A stretch of 33,888 bases of DNA from Streptomyces aurantiacus. Its GTDB lineage: Bacteria; Actinomycetota; Actinomycetes; Streptomycetales; Streptomycetaceae. The notes under the pieces are model-generated. The model saw only the letters and a list, made by a program, of their open reading frames with translations. It ran no database searches and had not been told where the DNA came from. Shown piece after piece: positions 32,253 through 33,888 of the stretch. The position numbers were made by a program, and so were the translations under genes. The stretch covers positions 11,249-45,136 of the forward strand of contig NZ_LIPP01000093.1 of NCBI RefSeq assembly GCF_001418335.1. The letters are read 5' to 3'. Position 1 is the first letter of the stretch. Each line of letters begins with the position of its first letter.

Positions 32253-32987
32253 GTGGACAAAGTAGTCGAGCACGCCGCAGCGGCTGTCCGGGACATCCCC
32301 GACGGAGCGAGCATCGCGGTGGGCGGGTTCGGGACGGCAGGCGTCCCGTGGGAGCTGGTGGCGGCACTGCTCGACCACGGCGCGAAGGACCTCACCGTCG
32401 TGACGAACAACTGCGGTATCAACGGTGCGGGGCTGGTACGACTGCTGGAGGAGCGCCGCATCAGCAAGGTCATCGCGTCCTACATCGGCCAGAACCTGGA
32501 GTTCGCCCGCCAGTACCTCGCCGGCAGGATCGAGGTCGAACTCACGCCGCAGGGCACGCTGGCCGAACGCCTGCGTGCCGGCGGTGCGGGGATCGCGGCC
32601 TTCTTCACTCCGACCGGGGTGGGCACGGTGGTGGCCGAGGGAGGACTCCCGCGGCGCTACGACGCGGGCGGCGATGTCTCCGTGGCGTCGCCGGCGAAGG
32701 AGGTCCGCACCTTCATGGTGCGGGGTCGCGCCAGGGACTTCGTCCTGGAGGAGAGCATCGTCACCGACTACGCGTTCGTCAGGGCAGCGGTCGCGGACCG
32801 TCATGGCAACGCCGTCTTCCATGCCGCGGCGATGAACTTCAATCCGGACGTGGCCATGGCGGGGCGCGTCACGGTGGTCGAGGCGGAACGGGTGGTGGAA
32901 CCCGGCGAGATCGATCCCGACGCGGTGCACCTGCCGGGAGTCTTCGTCCAGAAAGTGGTGGCTGTGAACGTCGGGAGGATCGAGTGA
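32253..32987 (+). CDS. 3-oxoacid CoA-transferase-like, subunit A (second set)
   Basis: A 244-residue alpha subunit from GTG 32253, with gaggag at 32235-32240 (rather long spacing). Motifs are [59 protein letters not shown] and [11 protein letters not shown], ending in [11 protein letters not shown]. It is more SCOT-like than the subunit at 11049: it keeps the PRRYD-type segment and a longer central region. It would activate a beta-keto acid made by the upstream enzymes. The beta subunit gene overlaps its stop. No thiolase follows inside the window. Confidence 0.88.
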   Translation: MDKVVEHAAAAVRDIPDGASIAVGGFGTAGVPWELVAALLDHGAKDLTVVTNNCGINGAGLVRLLEERRISKVIASYIGQNLEFARQYLAGRIEVELTPQGTLAERLRAGGAGIAAFFTPTGVGTVVAEGGLPRRYDAGGDVSVASPAKEVRTFMVRGRARDFVLEESIVTDYAFVRAAVADRHGNAVFHAAAMNFNPDVAMAGRVTVVEAERVVEPGEIDPDAVHLPGVFVQKVVAVNVGRIE

Positions 32988-33652
32988 AGGCCGGCTGGAC
33001 CCGCCCGGAGATGGCTGCGAGGGCCGCACGGGAGCTGCGCGACGGCGAGTGCGTCAACCTCGGCATCGGACTGCCCACCCAGGTACCCCAGTACCTGGAG
33101 CCGGGCATCCATGTGGTGGTCCACAGCGAGAACGGCGTCCTGGCCGTCGGGCCGTATCCCGAGAGCGGCCAGGGGGATCCCGACGTGATCAACGCCGGCA
33201 CCGAGCAGGTGACCACGTTGCCCGGTGCGGCGTTCTTCTCGTCGTCGATGTCGTTCGCCATGATCCGCGGAGGGCACGTGGACACCACGATCCTCGGCGG
33301 AATGCAGGTCTCGGCGACCGGAGATCTGGCCAACTGGATGATCCCGGGCCTCATGGTGAAGGGGATGGGCGGAGCGATGGATCTGGTGAGCGGCGCCGGT
33401 CGTGTCATCGTGCTCATGGAGCACGTCGCCAAGGACGGTTCGCCCAAGCTGTTGCCGTGCTGCACGCTCCCACTCACCGGTCGCGGCGTGGTCGATCGGG
33501 TCATCACCGATCTCGGTGTACTGGATGTGACGGCGCAGGGGCTGGAGCTGGTCGAGCTGGCCCCGGGCGTCGACCTCGACTCCGTGCTGGGCGCCACGGC
33601 GGCTCCGGTCGTCGTGGCACCCCGACTCGCCGACAGCCGTGAAGGAGTGTGA
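32984..33652 (+). CDS. 3-oxoacid CoA-transferase-like, subunit B (second set)
   Basis: A 222-residue beta subunit from GTG 32984, overlapping the alpha stop (GTGA), with gggagga just upstream. Signatures are [33 protein letters not shown] with catalytic Glu49, [28 protein letters not shown] and [15 protein letters not shown]. It pairs with the preceding subunit. It clearly belongs to the same family as the subunit at 10363 but differs throughout, so it is not a recent duplicate. The last gene of the island; a perfect hairpin follows at 33744-33775. Confidence 0.9.
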   Translation: MKAGWTRPEMAARAARELRDGECVNLGIGLPTQVPQYLEPGIHVVVHSENGVLAVGPYPESGQGDPDVINAGTEQVTTLPGAAFFSSSMSFAMIRGGHVDTTILGGMQVSATGDLANWMIPGLMVKGMGGAMDLVSGAGRVIVLMEHVAKDGSPKLLPCCTLPLTGRGVVDRVITDLGVLDVTAQGLELVELAPGVDLDSVLGATAAPVVVAPRLADSREGV

Positions 33653-33743
33653 CCCGGACCGACAGCCCCCGCCCCGGTCGCTTCGCGCGTGCCTCGGGCC
33701 ATAACTGACAGCGCCGAGGCGAGGTCCGTCCGGCAGCACTACG

Positions 33744-33775
33744 CGCGTCGTCCATGTCTCCGCATGGACGACGCG
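33744..33775 (+). terminator. Hairpin terminator of the catabolic island
   Basis: A perfect 13-bp stem pairs CGCGTCGTCCATG (33744-33756) with CATGGACGACGCG (33763-33775) around the 6-nt loop tctccg. It lies about 90 nt after the CoA-transferase stop, with no T-run, as is usual in Streptomyces. Confidence 0.75.
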
Positions 33776-33878
33776 GCCGGTTGACGGCTCCACGCCCGAG
33801 CGTCGGACGGGGGATCACGCGGAAAGAGCGCAGCGCCGGAACAGTATGGTCAGTTTTTCAAGACGGATCGGAGGTCAT

Positions 33879-33888
33879 GTGAAGCAGC
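33879..33888 (+). CDS. Possible start of the next gene, cut by window end
   Basis: A ggagg site at 33870-33874 is followed by GTG 33879 (Val-Lys-Gln); the ATG two bases earlier is closed at once by TGA. Only three codons are visible, so nothing can be said about the product. The AT-rich stretch 33845-33862 upstream could hold its promoter. Confidence 0.3.

Noticed and set aside
20792..33652. Reading the island as a secondary-metabolite biosynthetic cluster because of the SRPBCC, SDR and hydroxylase genes
   Set aside because: No polyketide synthase, NRPS, terpene or other scaffold enzyme is present, while a solute importer and CoA-transferase point to catabolism.
33845..33862. Possible third copy of the IclR-like motif (tggtcagtttttca)
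   Set aside because: It aligns with the other two sites only with gaps and is not palindromic.

Overview
The window reads as chromosomal DNA from a Streptomyces or a close actinomycete relative. Evidence: very high G+C with strong third-position G/C bias, many GTG starts (one gene probably starts at TTG), many ATGA/GTGA start-stop overlaps, and the protein families present. No tRNA, rRNA, CRISPR array, transposase or plasmid origin was seen.

Region 1 (1-10334, all forward) is an envelope and signalling block. It opens with the C-terminus of a membrane glycosyltransferase carrying Gly-Met-Pro repeats. An OmpR-type regulator/kinase pair follows. After a minus-strand kinase remnant (3038-3376) comes a three-gene operon: a VTC-type polyphosphate polymerase-like protein, a DUF4956 membrane protein and a CotH-type kinase, ended by a strong hairpin at 7008-7058. 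A second, paralogous regulator/kinase pair comes next, overlapping a fumarylacetoacetate-hydrolase-like gene whose metal-binding residues look lost.

Region 2 (10363-18836) encodes a lower aromatic pathway. On the minus strand, translationally coupled thiolase and 3-oxoadipate CoA-transferase genes (pcaF-pcaI-pcaJ type) diverge from a LysR regulator. Two identical 10-bp palindromes lie between them. On the plus strand, an AraC-type regulator precedes a TfdB-like FAD hydroxylase, maleylacetate reductase and hydroxyquinol 1,2-dioxygenase. Together these genes cover phenol or resorcinol -> hydroxyquinol -> maleylacetate -> 3-oxoadipate -> 3-oxoadipyl-CoA -> succinyl-CoA + acetyl-CoA.

Region 3 (18837-20791) holds an MHYT-domain membrane sensor and a decayed second TfdB-like hydroxylase on the minus strand (20100-20399, in-frame TAG).

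Region 4 (20792-33652, all forward) is a 13-kb catabolic island of unknown substrate. It contains an FAD hydroxylase, a VOC protein, a dienelactone-hydrolase-type hydrolase, a small conserved protein, and a complete branched-chain-amino-acid-type ABC importer with a fused permease. It also contains an HsaA-like flavin monooxygenase, an F420-reductase-like protein, an SRPBCC protein, an SDR and a second CoA-transferase pair, closed by a hairpin at 33744-33775. Two closely similar 15-bp IclR-like palindromes, 20755-20769 and 24106-24120, precede its two likely transcripts. This suggests one unseen regulator controls the island, and it is the best candidate here for an undescribed system.
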